This document shows, in pieces, positions 24,569 to 33,825 of a DNA stretch of 64,000 bases (position 1 is its first letter; each line of letters starts with the position of its first letter). Source of the DNA: Acidimicrobiaceae bacterium (GTDB lineage Bacteria > Actinomycetota > Acidimicrobiia > Acidimicrobiales > Ilumatobacteraceae). Where the stretch lies: the NCBI GenBank assembly GCA_020637295.1, contig JACJWF010000001.1:372001-436000 (forward strand), written 5' to 3'. A program made the translations under genes and the position numbers. Below the pieces are notes generated by a model. That model was given only the letters and a program-made list of their open reading frames with translations, was not told where the DNA came from and searched no databases.

Positions 24569-25369
24569 ATGGGCGTCCTCGACAAGCTGGACCTCTCGCA
24601 GCGCCTCGATCGCGAGGAGTACGAGAGGAAGCTGCTCGCCTCCCAGCGGCGGCTGCAACAACTTCGGCTCACCCTCGGCGGGCAACTCGGAACCGGGCGT
24701 GTCGGGCCGAGCATCCTGGTGGTGATGGAGGGGCCGGACGCGGCCGGGAAGGGCGGTGCCATCCGGGCCATGGTCAGCCATCTGGACCCTCGCCATTACA
24801 CGGTGGTCAACTACGCGGCGCCCACCCGCGAGGAGAAGCAGCACCACTTCCTGTGGCGCTTCTGGCGCGACCTGCCCACGATGGGGGCGATGTCCGTGTT
24901 CGACCGCAGCTGGTACGGCCGGGTGCTGGTGGAGCGGATCGAAGGGTTCTGCACGAAGACCGAGTGGAAGCGGGCCTACAAGACCATCGAGGACTTCGAG
25001 GAGTCCCTGTGCACCGAGAGCACGATCCTCGTGAAGATGTACATGCACCTCAGCGACGAGGAGCAGTTACGCCGCTTCCACAACCGGGCGGAGGACCCGT
25101 TGAAGCGCTGGAAGCTCACCGAGGAGGACTGGCGTAACCGCGAGAAGAACCGCGAGTACGAAGCCGCCGCGGAAGAGATGATCGAGCGCACCGGCACGAA
25201 GCTGGCGCCGTGGGACATCATCCCCGCCGAGCAGAAGCGCTACGCCCGGGTGGCCGCGGTGGACACGCTGGTGCGCCGCCTGGAGGAGGGCATGCGCCGC
25301 TGGGGCATGGAGGTGCCGAACATCGCCGAGGCGACGGTGCAGAAGACCCCGGTGAAGTCAGCCGACTGA
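24569..25369 (+). CDS. ppk2: Polyphosphate kinase 2 family protein
   Basis: 266 residues. PPK2 enzymes use polyphosphate to phosphorylate nucleoside mono- or diphosphates, or the reverse. The Walker A loop is 'MEGPDAAGKGGAI', the Walker B/lid region is 'FDRSWYGRVLVERIEGF', and 'RRFHNRAEDPLKRWKLTEEDWRNREK' is the lid module. A single PPK2 domain of this length fits classes I or III; which nucleotide it prefers cannot be told from sequence. It overlaps the convergent amidase gene by 12 bases. Confidence 0.93.
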   Translation: MGVLDKLDLSQRLDREEYERKLLASQRRLQQLRLTLGGQLGTGRVGPSILVVMEGPDAAGKGGAIRAMVSHLDPRHYTVVNYAAPTREEKQHHFLWRFWRDLPTMGAMSVFDRSWYGRVLVERIEGFCTKTEWKRAYKTIEDFEESLCTESTILVKMYMHLSDEEQLRRFHNRAEDPLKRWKLTEEDWRNREKNREYEAAAEEMIERTGTKLAPWDIIPAEQKRYARVAAVDTLVRRLEEGMRRWGMEVPNIAEATVQKTPVKSAD

Positions 25370-26797
25370 GGGCCGCCGGCCCGCCCACGGCTGGGCGGCC
25401 TCCAACTGCGCGGCAACACGCAGCAGCACGTCCTCGCGCCCGTATGCAGCCACCAGTTGGATGCCCACGGGCAGGCCGTCGGCGTTCCAGTACAGGGGCA
25501 GGTTGATGGCCGGCTGGCCGCTGGAGTTGAACGCCGGCGTGAAGGCCACGTAGCTCGCGGCGCGGACCATCGGCGCCATGGGGTGCTCCGGGTCGTTGGC
25601 GAAGGCGCCGATCGGGGTGGGCGGCTCGCCGAGGGTCGGGGTGAGCAGGAGGTCCCAGCCATCGGCCCACCACTGCTGCACGGCGCGGCGGAACTCCACG
25701 TTGGCGGCAAGGCCGAGCGCGTAGTCCACCCCGCTCACGTTGCGGGCGAACTCGGCCTGCACCCAGTTCACCGGCTCCACGTCGCCCGGCTGCAACGGCC
25801 GGCCGAGCTGGGCCTCGATGCGGGCGAAGGAGACGCCCATGTTGGTGCTCCACATCGCGCTGAAGCGGCGGGCGAACTCCTGGTTGCGCAGCGCGTCCGG
25901 GTAGCCCTCCTCCACGTCGTGGCCCAACGACTCCAGCAGTCCGGCGGCGTGGCGGGCGGCCGCGGCGCAGTCCTCGTGGACCGGCCCGCCGAAGGGATGG
26001 TGGTCGAGCAGGCCGATGCGCAGCCGCCCGGGGTCGGCGCCGACCTCCTCCGCATAGGGGCGAAGGGGCGGCGGCGCGATCATCGTGTCGCCCACGCCCG
26101 GCCCATGCACCGCGTCCAGCAGGGCTGCGGTGTCGCGCACGGTGCGGCTGACGCACAACTCCACCCCCAGGTTGCTCTCGTCACGGAACGGCCCGAGCGA
26201 GATCCGGCCCTGTGAGGGCTTCAGGCCCACCAGCCCGCAGCAGGAGGCGGGGATGCGGATGCTGCCGCCGCCGTCGCTGGCGTGGGCGATGGGCACCATG
26301 CCGGCCGCGACGGCTGCCGCCGACCCGCCGCTGGAGCCGCCGGGGGAGTGGCCGGTGCCCCACGGGTTGCGGGTGGGGCCCCACGCCGTGGGCTCCGTGG
26401 TGGGCAGGCTGCCGAACTCCGGGCTGTTGGTGCGCCCGGCCGTGACCAGACCCGCTGCCTTGAACCTGCCGACCAGCGTGGTGTCCGCGGCGGACACGGG
26501 CGCGGCGTCCTTCAGCGCCTGGTTGCCGTTGCTCAGCGTCTGCCCCTCATAGTGCGACCACAGATCCTTCAGCAGGAACGGCACGCCGCGGAACGGGCCG
26601 TCCGGCAGCGGGCCGGCCGCCACCTGACGAGCGTGGTCGAACCAGCGCATGGTGACGGCGTTCAAGGCGCCGTCCAGCGCCTCGATGCGCTCGACGGCAG
26701 CCTCCACCAGTTCGGTGGGGGTGACCTGGCCGGTGCGCACCAGGTCGGCCTGGGCGGTGGCGTCCAGCCAGCGGGTCTCGTCGGCGAATGAACTCAT
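25358..26797 (-). CDS. Amidase (amidase-signature family)
   Basis: 479 residues from the ATG at 26797. Amidase-signature hydrolases use a Ser-cisSer-Lys triad. The lysine lies in 'GVPFLLKDLWSHYEGQ' and the serines in 'GHSPGGSSGGSAAAVAAGMVPIAHASDGGGSIRIPAS'. 'LVGLKPSQGRISLGP' is the typical next block. This relates to the AtzF/GatA/6-aminohexanoate-hydrolase group, but a GatA role is unlikely without gatB or gatC nearby. The likely substrate is an unknown amide. Its start region overlaps the divergent MFS gene promoter. Confidence 0.93.
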   Translation of the reverse strand: MSSFADETRWLDATAQADLVRTGQVTPTELVEAAVERIEALDGALNAVTMRWFDHARQVAAGPLPDGPFRGVPFLLKDLWSHYEGQTLSNGNQALKDAAPVSAADTTLVGRFKAAGLVTAGRTNSPEFGSLPTTEPTAWGPTRNPWGTGHSPGGSSGGSAAAVAAGMVPIAHASDGGGSIRIPASCCGLVGLKPSQGRISLGPFRDESNLGVELCVSRTVRDTAALLDAVHGPGVGDTMIAPPPLRPYAEEVGADPGRLRIGLLDHHPFGGPVHEDCAAAARHAAGLLESLGHDVEEGYPDALRNQEFARRFSAMWSTNMGVSFARIEAQLGRPLQPGDVEPVNWVQAEFARNVSGVDYALGLAANVEFRRAVQQWWADGWDLLLTPTLGEPPTPIGAFANDPEHPMAPMVRAASYVAFTPAFNSSGQPAINLPLYWNADGLPVGIQLVAAYGREDVLLRVAAQLEAAQPWAGRRPSVG

Positions 26798-26837
26798 GAT
26801 CCTGTGTGTAGCACTCCCGGATAGGTTGGCCCGACCT

Positions 26838-28139
26838 GTGCACACCGAGTCGCCCGCCACCCCGCCCCCATCACCGCCATCCACGTCGGCCATCACCGTG
26901 CTGCGCCACCGGGAGGTGCGCGACCTGCTGGTGGCCAACTTCCTCCTCTACACCGCCGTCTCGCTGCAGGCGGCAGCGCTGATGAAGGAGGTCTACGACA
27001 TCAGCGGGCGCCAGGCGGACCTCGGGTGGATCGGCCTGTGCGAGTTCGTGCCGTCGTTCCTGTTGGTGCTCGTCACCGGGCCGCTCGCCGACCGGATGAA
27101 CCGCAAGGCCCTCGCGCTGATCGCCGTCGGGGTGGAGCTCCTGGCCACCGGCGGGTTGATCCTGTACTCGCTCGGCGACCCGCAGGAGGTGTGGCCGTTC
27201 TTCCTCATCGCGCTGCTGTACGGCACGGGTCGGGCGTTCGCCGCACCGGCGCTGCGGACCATGCCGCCGATGGTGGCGCCGGAGGGGGAGTTGCCGAAGG
27301 TCATCGCCCTGTACTCGGGCACGTGGACGGCAGCCACCATCCTCGGCCCGGCGGCCAGCGGCCTACTCTATGCGGTGCGGCCGGCGCTGGCCTACGGCAC
27401 CACCGCCGTGCTGATCGTGGTGGCGATGGTGATGCTGGCCGACGTGCACTTCCTGCGACAGCCCGCTCCGCCAGGCCCGGACGAGCGGCCGAGCATGCGG
27501 CACGCGCTGGAAGGCCTGCGGTTCATCCGCCGCACTCCGATCCTGCTCGCTGCGATCTCGCTGGATCTGTTCGCCGTGCTGTTCGGCGGTGCGGTGGCGC
27601 TGCTGCCCGACATCGCCAAGGAGCGGCTGGGCGTCGGCGACGTCGCCTACGGCTTCCTGCGTGCCGCGCCCGGCATCGGCGCGGCGTTGATGGCGGTGGT
27701 GCTGGCCGCCCGGCCGGTCACCCGCCGGGTGGGGCGCACCCTGCTGGTCGCCGTGGCCGTGTTCGGCGTGGCCACCGTCGTCCTCGGCGTCACCCGCAGC
27801 TACTGGCTGGCGTTCGTGTCGCTGATGATCCTGGCCTCGGCGGACATGATCAGCGTGTTCATCCGCGGCTCGCTGGTCCCGCTGGTGACGCCCGACGAGA
27901 AGCGGGGGCGGGTGATGGCGGTGGAGAACGTGTTCATCGGCGCCTCCAACGAGCTCGGCGCCTTCGAGAGCGGCATGGTGGCCCAACTGGTGGGTACGCC
28001 GGCAACGGTGGTCGGTGGCGGCATCGCCACGGTCGTCGTGGTGGGCACCTGGTGGACGATGTTCCCGTCGCTGCGTGATGTGGACCGCTTCGAGGACCTG
28101 GACCCGGATTCCCCCCAGGCGGCGCCGGTCACACCGTGA
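26838..28139 (+). CDS. MFS transporter (EntS-like)
   Basis: 433 residues from GTG at 26838, or slightly longer from ATG at 26796. Twelve predicted helices; the motif-A loop is 'GPLADRMNRKALALIAVG'. 'LYGTGRAFAAPALRTMPPMVAPEGELPKVIAL' and 'DEKRGRVMAVENVFIGASNELGAFESG' match the enterobactin-exporter-like (MFS_3) group. The most likely role is efflux. It is divergent from the amidase, and its 3' end overlaps the subtilase gene by 11 bases. Confidence 0.9.
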   Translation: MHTESPATPPPSPPSTSAITVLRHREVRDLLVANFLLYTAVSLQAAALMKEVYDISGRQADLGWIGLCEFVPSFLLVLVTGPLADRMNRKALALIAVGVELLATGGLILYSLGDPQEVWPFFLIALLYGTGRAFAAPALRTMPPMVAPEGELPKVIALYSGTWTAATILGPAASGLLYAVRPALAYGTTAVLIVVAMVMLADVHFLRQPAPPGPDERPSMRHALEGLRFIRRTPILLAAISLDLFAVLFGGAVALLPDIAKERLGVGDVAYGFLRAAPGIGAALMAVVLAARPVTRRVGRTLLVAVAVFGVATVVLGVTRSYWLAFVSLMILASADMISVFIRGSLVPLVTPDEKRGRVMAVENVFIGASNELGAFESGMVAQLVGTPATVVGGGIATVVVVGTWWTMFPSLRDVDRFEDLDPDSPQAAPVTP

Positions 28140-31100
28140 ACGGGGCGGCCTGCCAACCGGTGACGTCCACGATCAGATGCACCGGTTGGGAGGCCACGAC
28201 GCAGACGGTGGTGGCCTCCAGGCTGACGAAGGTGCCGTTGCTCGCCGCGCTGCCGGGGAGGAAGTTCACCGTGCTGACGGTGGGCGGTGCGTCGGCCGTG
28301 GACGCGCACGGCCACATCGTGACGTAGCCGGTGGACGACGCCCCGACCACGGTGACGTTGAGGATCGCCGCATTCGCCACGCCCTCGCTGGGGATGCCGG
28401 CCATGCCCGGCAGTTCCACAGTGGTCACCACACCGGCCTGGAGCGGGGCGGTCCGGTCCGCCCCGGCCTGCCACTCGGCAGTCCCCATCTCGCCGGCGCG
28501 GGTGTCCAGCAGGCGCAGCGGCGCCGCGCCGGTGACGGTGCTGGCGGAGAGGGCGAACGTGCCGGTGAGGTCCACCACCAGGTGCGCCTGCTGGGACGAG
28601 CGCACGCAGAACCCACCATCGGCGGCCACGGCCAGCACTGCGGCGTTGGCCGTGTTGATGCCGGCGCGGAAGTTGAGGACGCTGGTGGACGGTGGCGCGT
28701 CGGTGGCGGCGCTGCACGGCCAGGCCTGCAGGTAGCCGTTGGCGACGGGCAGCACCGCCGCCAGGTTGACGGCCACCGAGCCGAACGACCCCGGCGTCGG
28801 GAGCCCGGCGCCACCCGGCACCACGTACCGCCGGGTCTCCCCGGTGGCCAGCGGGGTCGTCTCGTCGCTCGGGCTGGACAGGCCGGGCAGGCCGGGCCGG
28901 GAGTCCACCAGGCGGGACGGTGCGGCCAGCGGGGTGTAGCTGCCGGTGTCCGGGAAGGCGCCGACCACGTCGACCACCAGGTCCGTGGCGCGCGAGGCGA
29001 ACACGCAGAACCCGTTGTCCGCCAGCGCCACCAGCGCGTTGTTGGCCACCACCTGGCCGGCGGCGAAGTTCACGGCGGCGGCATTCGGCGGGGCGTCCGC
29101 CGTGCTGGTGCACGGGAACACGGTGAGGTAGCCGATCGCGGACTGGTTCACCGTGGTGAGGTTGAGCGCGATGGTGGCCGTGCCGGCGATGGCGCCGACG
29201 GCGGAGAGGTCGTACCGCCGGATCTCCCCCGGCGCGAACGGGGTGACCACATCGCTGCCCTCGAGCACGCCGACCTGCCCGGCCCGCGTGTCCATCAGGC
29301 GCAGCGGCGGGGCGAACGGCTGGTACCACCCGGTGTCTGCGGACACGAAGGCGGTGTGGAGCGCGAGGCCACCGCTGCCCTGCAGCGGGTCCGTCGGGGC
29401 CCCGTCGACGGCGAGGTGGTACGTGGTGCCGGACGTGACGACCGGAGCGATCTGGCTGAGCGAGCCGACGGAGTCGTCCGCGGAGGCCACCGGGGTGAGC
29501 GCACCCACCGAGGCGCCCGTGTACGCCGCCAGCGTGGTGTCGAACTGGGAGAGCTGGGTCGATGCCACCAGCAGGCCGTCACCCGGCGCGGTGAGGCTCC
29601 ACCACAGCGAGCCGGTGCCGGCCTGGCCGGCGTGGGCCGGTTCGCCGCCCTCGTGCGTCGCCCCACGGCTGGTCGTGCGGTCCAGCCCGGCGCGAGCGGC
29701 GTCCACCAGGGTGGCGTCGGCGAACGCGTCGTTCGGCGCGGCGGTCCCGGGCGTGAACTGCGGGGTGAGCACGAGGCTGCCATGAGAAGGTGCGGGGCCG
29801 TCCACGGCGATCCAGTAGACGGCACCTGCGGCCACCGGCACGCTCACCAGGCTCCAGGGGTGGACGCCGCCGGCCTGGTCGTTGGCCGCCACGCCGGTGA
29901 GCACGCCACCGCTGCGGGTGTAGACCGCCAGCACGGTGTCGAAGCCCGAGCCTTCGGTGGAAAGTTGCAGGGTGCCGCCGACGACGGACGACGTGACGTA
30001 CCACACGGACGCGCTGCCCACCCGGCCGGCATGGTTGGGCTCGCCGGGCTCGCGGGTGGCCCCGTCGGTGGTGCCGGCCACCGCCCCGGCGAACGGGTTC
30101 AGTGGCTGCGCTGCGGCCAGGTCGTCGTTGGCCGGTGGCGGGGTGTCGGGCGCCACCCGCAGCAGGAGGTTCGGCGCACCCTGCAGCGAGCCGCTGAGGA
30201 CCCCGCTGGTGGCGCTGCCGGTGAGCACGGCGGCCACCTCGTCCGGGGTCAGTGTGGGGTACTGCGACAACACCAGGGCCGCCGCGCCGGTGACGTGCGG
30301 TGTGGCCATCGAGGTCCCCGACTTGACGTTGGTGCCGCCGCCGGAGTTGGCCAACGAGGTGATGAAGCTTCCGGGGGCGAAGAGGTCCACGCACGTCCCG
30401 ACGTTGCTGAACCCGGCCAACTGGTCGGCGAAGTCCGACGCGCCGACGGTGATGGCCGCCGGCGCCGATGCGGGGCTGTAGTCGCAGGCGTCGTCGCCGT
30501 TGTTGTTGCCCGCGGCGACCACCATCGTGATGCCGTCGGCGACGGCTGCGTTCACCGCGCTGGTCCAGAACGAGGTGATCGAGCCACCGAGGCTGGCGTT
30601 CAGCACCGCCGGCCCGCTGAGGTGGTCGTTGATGGCCGCCGTCACCCCTTCCAAGGCGTCGATCAGCGACAGGCTGCCGTTGCACTGGGCCACTCGGATG
30701 GGCACGATCGTCACGGCCTTGGCCACACCGTAGGTGGCCGAGCCGATGGTGCCCGCCACATGGGTTCCATGGCTGTTGCAGTCCGTCCGGCCGTTGCCGC
30801 CGTCGACCGTGCTGTAGCCGAGGGTGACCCTGCCGCCGAAGTCGCCGTGGTTGTAGACGCCGGAGTCGAGGACGTAGACGGTGACGCCGGCGCCGTCGTT
30901 GGGCCAGGTGTACTGGCCGTCGAGCGGCAGGAACTGCTGGTCGATGCGGTCCAGCCCCCATGTGGCACCGGTCTGGGTGCCGTCCAGCCACAGCACCTGG
31001 TCGGCAACCACCGCCTCGACGCCGGGGTCGCGTCGCAGGGCCATCGCGCCGGCGAAGTCGGTGGCCACGACGGTGGTGTCGATCGCCCGCAGCCGTGCGG

Positions 31101-31380
31101 TGACGGTGATCCGGCGTGTGACGGCCAGGCGGGGCAGGACGGTCTCGGCCCGGTCGCCGGCGCGGAAGCGCACGAGGTAGCGGCCGGTGGGGGAGGTGGT
31201 CAGCGGCGGATCCGCCGGCGGCGCCGCCGCCGGCTGGAGGTGGCTGGGTGCCGCGGGCGGGGCGGCCACGGCGACCGCCGGCACGGCCGACGCCATGGCG
31301 GCGAGGGTGAGCGCGATCGCCACGGCCCCGGCACCTGCCCGGCGGCGGCCGGGGGCATCAGTGGGGTTCCGCGGACTCAT
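28129..31380 (-). CDS. Secreted subtilisin-like protease with PPC domains and surface repeats
   Basis: 1,083 residues from the ATG at 31380, with an Arg-rich n-region and hydrophobic signal segment, so it is exported. An inhibitor_I9-like propeptide precedes the S8 domain. The triad is complete: Asp in 'VYVLDSGVYNHGDFGG' (about D172), His in 'SHGTHVAGTIGS' (about H204), Ser in 'SGTSMATPHVTGAAAL' (about S357), plus 'VVAAGNNN'. Two PPC-like beta domains follow ('NDDLAAAQPL', 'NDAFADATLV'), then three to four repeats of about 120 residues, each with 'RLLDTRAG' or similar, '(Y)LxxxPC....P..S..NF..G' and '(H)LVVDVxGxF'. The same repeat type occurs in the two pseudo-subtilases at 42.5-50.6 kb. Probably cell-surface or extracellular proteolysis. 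Confidence 0.94.
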   Translation of the reverse strand: MSPRNPTDAPGRRRAGAGAVAIALTLAAMASAVPAVAVAAPPAAPSHLQPAAAPPADPPLTTSPTGRYLVRFRAGDRAETVLPRLAVTRRITVTARLRAIDTTVVATDFAGAMALRRDPGVEAVVADQVLWLDGTQTGATWGLDRIDQQFLPLDGQYTWPNDGAGVTVYVLDSGVYNHGDFGGRVTLGYSTVDGGNGRTDCNSHGTHVAGTIGSATYGVAKAVTIVPIRVAQCNGSLSLIDALEGVTAAINDHLSGPAVLNASLGGSITSFWTSAVNAAVADGITMVVAAGNNNGDDACDYSPASAPAAITVGASDFADQLAGFSNVGTCVDLFAPGSFITSLANSGGGTNVKSGTSMATPHVTGAAALVLSQYPTLTPDEVAAVLTGSATSGVLSGSLQGAPNLLLRVAPDTPPPANDDLAAAQPLNPFAGAVAGTTDGATREPGEPNHAGRVGSASVWYVTSSVVGGTLQLSTEGSGFDTVLAVYTRSGGVLTGVAANDQAGGVHPWSLVSVPVAAGAVYWIAVDGPAPSHGSLVLTPQFTPGTAAPNDAFADATLVDAARAGLDRTTSRGATHEGGEPAHAGQAGTGSLWWSLTAPGDGLLVASTQLSQFDTTLAAYTGASVGALTPVASADDSVGSLSQIAPVVTSGTTYHLAVDGAPTDPLQGSGGLALHTAFVSADTGWYQPFAPPLRLMDTRAGQVGVLEGSDVVTPFAPGEIRRYDLSAVGAIAGTATIALNLTTVNQSAIGYLTVFPCTSTADAPPNAAAVNFAAGQVVANNALVALADNGFCVFASRATDLVVDVVGAFPDTGSYTPLAAPSRLVDSRPGLPGLSSPSDETTPLATGETRRYVVPGGAGLPTPGSFGSVAVNLAAVLPVANGYLQAWPCSAATDAPPSTSVLNFRAGINTANAAVLAVAADGGFCVRSSQQAHLVVDLTGTFALSASTVTGAAPLRLLDTRAGEMGTAEWQAGADRTAPLQAGVVTTVELPGMAGIPSEGVANAAILNVTVVGASSTGYVTMWPCASTADAPPTVSTVNFLPGSAASNGTFVSLEATTVCVVASQPVHLIVDVTGWQAAPFTV

Positions 31381-31426
31381 GAGCACACGGCAGTGTCGCA
31401 TCCGAACACCGTGCGCGGCAACGCGG

Positions 31427-32284
31427 TCACAGATTGTGGACGAGCTGGTAGATGGCGAACGGCACGAGGATCAGCGACAGCACCAGGAGGACGATCGCGT
31501 ACACGGCGAAGTCGTAACTGGCGTCCTTCGGCGGGTTGCCGGCAGCACCGACGGTTTCCCACAACGCCTTCATCGGCTGGTCCGTGCTCATCCGGATCCG
31601 GCGGCGGGCGACGCCCGCGGCGAACAGTGCCGCCCAGGCGAGGAATGCCAGCAGCACCACGGCGCTGCCGGCCAGCACCACCACGCTGATGGTGCCGTCG
31701 AGCGCCCAGCGGATGCCGGCCTGGAGGGCGCTGAAGATCGAAGAGAGGATGGCGCCGCCGAGCAGGAACGTGGGCAGGCCGAGCGGGTTGCCCTTGTACC
31801 CCGGCTCCACCCTGGCGGCGTCGAGGCGGGCGCGGCGCAGCATGTGGTGCTCGGCAGAGCCCCAGACGGCATTCGCCTCGCGCCGCTCGTACATCTTGCG
31901 GATCCGGGTGACCAGGGTGTTCTGGTGGCCCTTGACGATCCAGCGGGTGAGTTGCTCCACCACATAGGACGCCACCGGCTTCAGCGGGCCGAGGCGGGGC
32001 ATGCGGGCGCCGCGGGCTCCGTTGCGGTCCAGCACCTCCAGCGAGCGCATGGCCATCCGGTGCGCTTCCTCGAAGCGGTCCGGGCGCCACAGCGGCTTCA
32101 CCTTGGACAACTCCTTGACGATGTCCTGCTCCACCTTGCCGGGGCCGGCCAGTTCCTCCAGCAGGCGACCCTTCTCCTCGGGGGTGTCGGCGCGCAGCAC
32201 CTTCAGTGCGTCGATGCGATCGAGGAGGAGGTCGTCGAGGCCGAAGCCCTCCTTCTTCTCGCCGGTCGCGGGCTGCTCGGTCAT
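31427..32284 (-). CDS. Membrane protein of unknown function with helical cytoplasmic N-terminus
   Basis: 285 residues from the ATG at 32284. The N-terminal half is charged and helical ('LDDLLLDRIDALKVLRADTPEEKGRLLEELAGPGKVEQDIVKEL'). Three hydrophobic segments follow: 'LPTFLLGGAILSSIFSALQAG', 'ISVVVLAGSAVVLLAFLAWAALFAAGVA' and 'YAIVLLVLSLILVPFAIYQL'. I do not recognise the family. It lies 46 bases upstream of the subtilase on the same strand (possible operon) and diverges from mscL, with about 100 bases between starts. Confidence 0.75.
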   Translation of the reverse strand: MTEQPATGEKKEGFGLDDLLLDRIDALKVLRADTPEEKGRLLEELAGPGKVEQDIVKELSKVKPLWRPDRFEEAHRMAMRSLEVLDRNGARGARMPRLGPLKPVASYVVEQLTRWIVKGHQNTLVTRIRKMYERREANAVWGSAEHHMLRRARLDAARVEPGYKGNPLGLPTFLLGGAILSSIFSALQAGIRWALDGTISVVVLAGSAVVLLAFLAWAALFAAGVARRRIRMSTDQPMKALWETVGAAGNPPKDASYDFAVYAIVLLVLSLILVPFAIYQLVHNL

Positions 32285-32386
32285 CGGCGGAACGTTAGCC
32301 AGTGAGGGTGTCATCCGTTCGCCGTCATCCGTGCTGAACTGGTGCGTCAAGCGGGTTGCACCTCCGAGAAAGGAACCACCACCTCC

Positions 32387-32803
32387 ATGAAGAAGTTCGT
32401 CAAGGAGTTCAGGGACTTCGTCGCCACCGGCAACATGATCGAGCTGGCGGTCGGCGTCATCCTGGGCACCGCGGTGGGGGCCGTGATCAAGGCGTTCACC
32501 GACGGGATCATGATGCAGATCGTCGCCGCCATCTTCGGCCAGCCGGATTTCAGCGAGCTGGCCATCACGCTGCGCAAGAACGTGGGTACCGATGCCGACG
32601 GCAATCCGATCGACGCCACCTTGAAGTACGGCGCGTTCCTCAACACGCTGATCAGCCTGCTCCTCACCGGCCTCGTGCTGTTCGTGATCGTGAAGGCCTA
32701 CAACCGGATGAAGGCGAAGGCGGCGGAGGAGCCGGCCCCCGCCGGTCCCACCGAGGTGGACCTGCTCACCGAGATCCGCGACGCCCTGCGCGAGCGGGCG
32801 TAG
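32387..32803 (+). CDS. mscL: Large-conductance mechanosensitive channel
   Basis: 138 residues. The homopentameric inner-membrane channel opens under hypo-osmotic stress. 'MKKFVKEFRDFVATGNMIELAVGVILGTAVGAVIKAF' is the conserved N-terminal helix and TM1. TM2 is 'FLNTLISLLLTGLVLFVIVKAYN'. The C-terminal bundle helix 'TEVDLLTEIRDALRER' is typical. The ATG at 32387 follows a GAGAAAGGA sequence. A strong hairpin lies 24 bases downstream. Confidence 0.97.
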   Translation: MKKFVKEFRDFVATGNMIELAVGVILGTAVGAVIKAFTDGIMMQIVAAIFGQPDFSELAITLRKNVGTDADGNPIDATLKYGAFLNTLISLLLTGLVLFVIVKAYNRMKAKAAEEPAPAGPTEVDLLTEIRDALRERA

Positions 32804-32826
32804 GAGCCCGGCGCTTCCATGGCGGC

Positions 32827-32861
32827 GTGAGGCACCGCGACTTGCATCCGCGGTGCCTCAC
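32827..32861 (+). terminator. Hairpin terminator after mscL
   Basis: GTGAGGCACCGCG (32827-32839) and CGCGGTGCCTCAC (32849-32861) form a perfect 13-base stem with a 9-base loop. No U-tract follows, as with other strong hairpins in this window. Confidence 0.75.
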
Positions 32862-32879
32862 GGCTCCAATGGTCCGGTG

Positions 32880-33800
32880 ATGTTCCCCCGCCGCGTCGGC
32901 TTCCTGCTGGCCGCCATCGGGCTGCTTGCGGCCTGCGGCGACGCCACCGCCGACAGCGGCGGCGACACGGCGCCCGCGGTCATCCCGGTGGGCAGCCTGC
33001 CGCCCACGTTCGCGCCCGTGCCGGCGCCGGCGCCCACCACCGCCACCACCACGACGGTGGCGCGCACGACGGTCCCGCTGGACGCCACCGCCCAGGTCGG
33101 TGCCCTCGTCAGCGGCAACCGGGTGATCATGCTCGGGGACTCCGTGATGGCCAGCACGTCGCGGAGGTACACCAACGACATGTGCGAGGCGCTGGTGCCG
33201 CTGGGCTGGCAGGTGGAGGTGGACGCCGAGACCGGCCGGTTCATCGAGTTCGGCGACACCGTGCTCGACGCCCGGCTGGCGGCCGGCTGGGACGCCGCGG
33301 TCATCCTGCTCGGCAACAACTTCACCGGCGACGTCGAGTTCTACGACCGGCAGCTCAGCCTGCTGGTGGAGCGTCTGGCGCCGCGGCCGGTGGTGCTGCT
33401 CACCGTGTCCGAGTTCAACGAGGCGCGGGTGAAGGTCAACGAGGTGATCTTCGGCATGCCCGCTCGCTACCCCAACGTCATCGTGCTGGACTGGGGTGCC
33501 GTCACCGCCGCCAACCCGGACCTCACCGGTGCGGACAACCTGCACCTCACCAATGCGGGCCGCGAGGCGCTGGCAGCCGAGGTGGCCGGCGCCATGGGCC
33601 TGTCGCCGGTGCAGCCGGGCAAGTGCCTGCCCACCGAGTTCGACGACGACACCACCGGCTCGGTGGAGGGCACCACCACCACGGCCGCGCCGCCGCGGAC
33701 CACCAAGCCGACGACCCCGGCATCCACCAGTTCCACCACGGCGCCACCGACGACCGGGGCGACCACCACCTCCGAGCAGTCCACCACGTCGACCACCTGA
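32880..33800 (+). CDS. Lipoprotein with SGNH-hydrolase-like domain
   Basis: 306 residues. The signal peptide ends in a lipobox ('LLAACG'), so the protein is lipid-anchored outside the membrane. A Pro/Thr linker precedes an SGNH-like domain: 'RVIMLGDSVMAS' (block I Ser), 'ILLGNNFTGD' (block III Asn) and 'DNLHLTNAGREALA' (block V Asp-x2-His). A Thr-rich tail of about 55 residues ends the protein. The fold suggests esterase or acyltransferase action on surface glycans, an inference from SGNH relatives. It starts 18 bases after the mscL hairpin and is convergent with the DUF2752 gene. Confidence 0.83.
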   Translation: MFPRRVGFLLAAIGLLAACGDATADSGGDTAPAVIPVGSLPPTFAPVPAPAPTTATTTTVARTTVPLDATAQVGALVSGNRVIMLGDSVMASTSRRYTNDMCEALVPLGWQVEVDAETGRFIEFGDTVLDARLAAGWDAAVILLGNNFTGDVEFYDRQLSLLVERLAPRPVVLLTVSEFNEARVKVNEVIFGMPARYPNVIVLDWGAVTAANPDLTGADNLHLTNAGREALAAEVAGAMGLSPVQPGKCLPTEFDDDTTGSVEGTTTTAAPPRTTKPTTPASTSSTTAPPTTGATTTSEQSTTSTT

Positions 33801-33807
33801 CGCGGCG

Positions 33808-33825
33808 GCCGGCCTGAGCGCCGGC
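33808..33825. terminator. Small hairpin between convergent genes
   Basis: GCCGGC, loop CTGAGC, GCCGGC: a 6-base stem between the SGNH lipoprotein and DUF2752 stops. Weak, possibly a bidirectional terminator. Confidence 0.35.

Noticed and set aside
25358..26797. The amidase as GatA of the Glu-tRNA-Gln amidotransferase
   Set aside because: No gatB or gatC nearby, and the sequence is closer to general amidases.
28015..31689. A 1,224-codon plus-strand frame opposite the subtilase gene
   Set aside because: Antisense to a gene with a complete catalytic triad, and low-complexity composition; a high-GC shadow.
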